Positions 63,868 to 64,000 of a stretch of 64,000 nt of DNA are shown here, in pieces. The notes beneath the pieces were generated by a model. The model did no database searches. It saw nothing but the letters and a program-made list of their open reading frames with translations, and was not told the DNA's origin. This DNA is from SAR202 cluster bacterium. GTDB taxonomy: Bacteria > Chloroflexota > Dehalococcoidia > Lucifugimonadales > VXLM01. Each line of letters starts with the position of its first letter. Position 1 is the first letter of the stretch. Made by a program: the position numbers and the translations under genes. The stretch is from the NCBI GenBank assembly GCA_022448725.1, contig JAKUTR010000001.1, positions 123,918-187,917 on the forward strand, in the 5' to 3' direction.

Positions 63868-64000
63868 CAGAGTTCCCAATACAAGAGCATCCCTCTAGGT
63901 TCTTTATCGATCGCCGAAGATTTCACGAACGAATACTAATGTTGTGATGTACCGTCCTTCTGATTAGCCCAGAGCGATTTGTCAACGAAGATATGCCTAC
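63868..64000. other. Right-end non-coding stretch
   Basis: The last 133 bases contain no gene that can be supported. A minus-strand frame from the window edge to a TAG at 63936-63938 could be the end of a gene to the right, but 20 codons are too few to judge. Confidence 0.4.

Noticed and set aside
63936..64000. End of a minus-strand gene entering from the right edge
   Set aside because: Twenty open codons are expected often by chance and no motif is present.

Overview
The window is one piece of a bacterial chromosome with moderate GC by eye. No rRNA, tRNA, insertion sequence, prophage or CRISPR array was seen. ATG, GTG and TTG starts are all common, and stop-start overlaps (ATGA, GTGA, TAATG, TGATG) join many neighbours. 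A caa3-type oxidase operon with a lipoprotein subunit II carrying cytochrome c, a fused shikimate kinase/3-dehydroquinate synthase, and the creatininase, phosphotriesterase-like, RidA and carboxymuconolactone decarboxylase-like genes suggest an aerobic, free-living Chloroflexota, perhaps of the marine SAR202 type. This assignment is an inference from gene content; no phylogeny could be run.

Region 1 (1-34773, all on +) is a surface glycan locus. It starts inside a nucleotide-sugar decarboxylase/epimerase and continues through an asparagine synthase-like amidotransferase and a Wzt-type ABC ATPase with a carbohydrate-recognition tail, flanked by two paralogous GT-B-like proteins. Next is a nonulosonic-acid block: NanM-like methyltransferase, NeuB-family synthase, KdsC-like phosphatase, SDR, CMP-sugar synthetase and transketolase, bracketed by two related GT2 enzymes. 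It is followed by a dehydrogenase-Gfo/Idh fusion, a zinc-ribbon methyltransferase, an alpha/alpha-toroid protein, UDP-sulfoquinovose synthase, an epimerase and a DegT aminotransferase. After these come a DUF2304/GT2 pair (the GT2 apparently starting at ATT), a polytopic GT-C-like protein, further GT2/GT4 enzymes, GDP-mannose dehydratase and GDP-fucose synthase, a monotopic phosphoglycosyl transferase and a last epimerase. The glycan probably contains a nonulosonate, 6-deoxyhexoses, an amino sugar and possibly sulfoquinovose. No Wzm, Wzx or Wzy was recognised in the window.

Region 2 (34882-39759): a FluC fluoride channel gene converges on a minus-strand operon transcribed aroE, aroKB fusion, TauE/SafE transporter, tgt.

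Region 3 (39894-47717, +): heme O/A synthesis (ctaB, ctaA), then ctaC-ctaD-ctaE-ctaF-ctaG, a small membrane protein and an SCO copper chaperone. Good sigma70-like promoters precede ctaA and ctaC.

Region 4 (47769-48991, -): the infC-rpmI-rplT translation operon; infC appears to start at ATA behind a good promoter.

Region 5 (49350-54115, +): MoxR ATPase, DUF58 protein, DUF4129-type membrane protein, SDR.

Region 6 (54210-64000, mixed strands): a RidA/carboxymuconolactone decarboxylase-like pair, tilS, recA, a creatininase-family hydrolase, a PadR/kelch membrane protein pair, a class IV aminotransferase, a GNAT acetyltransferase and a phosphotriesterase-like hydrolase.
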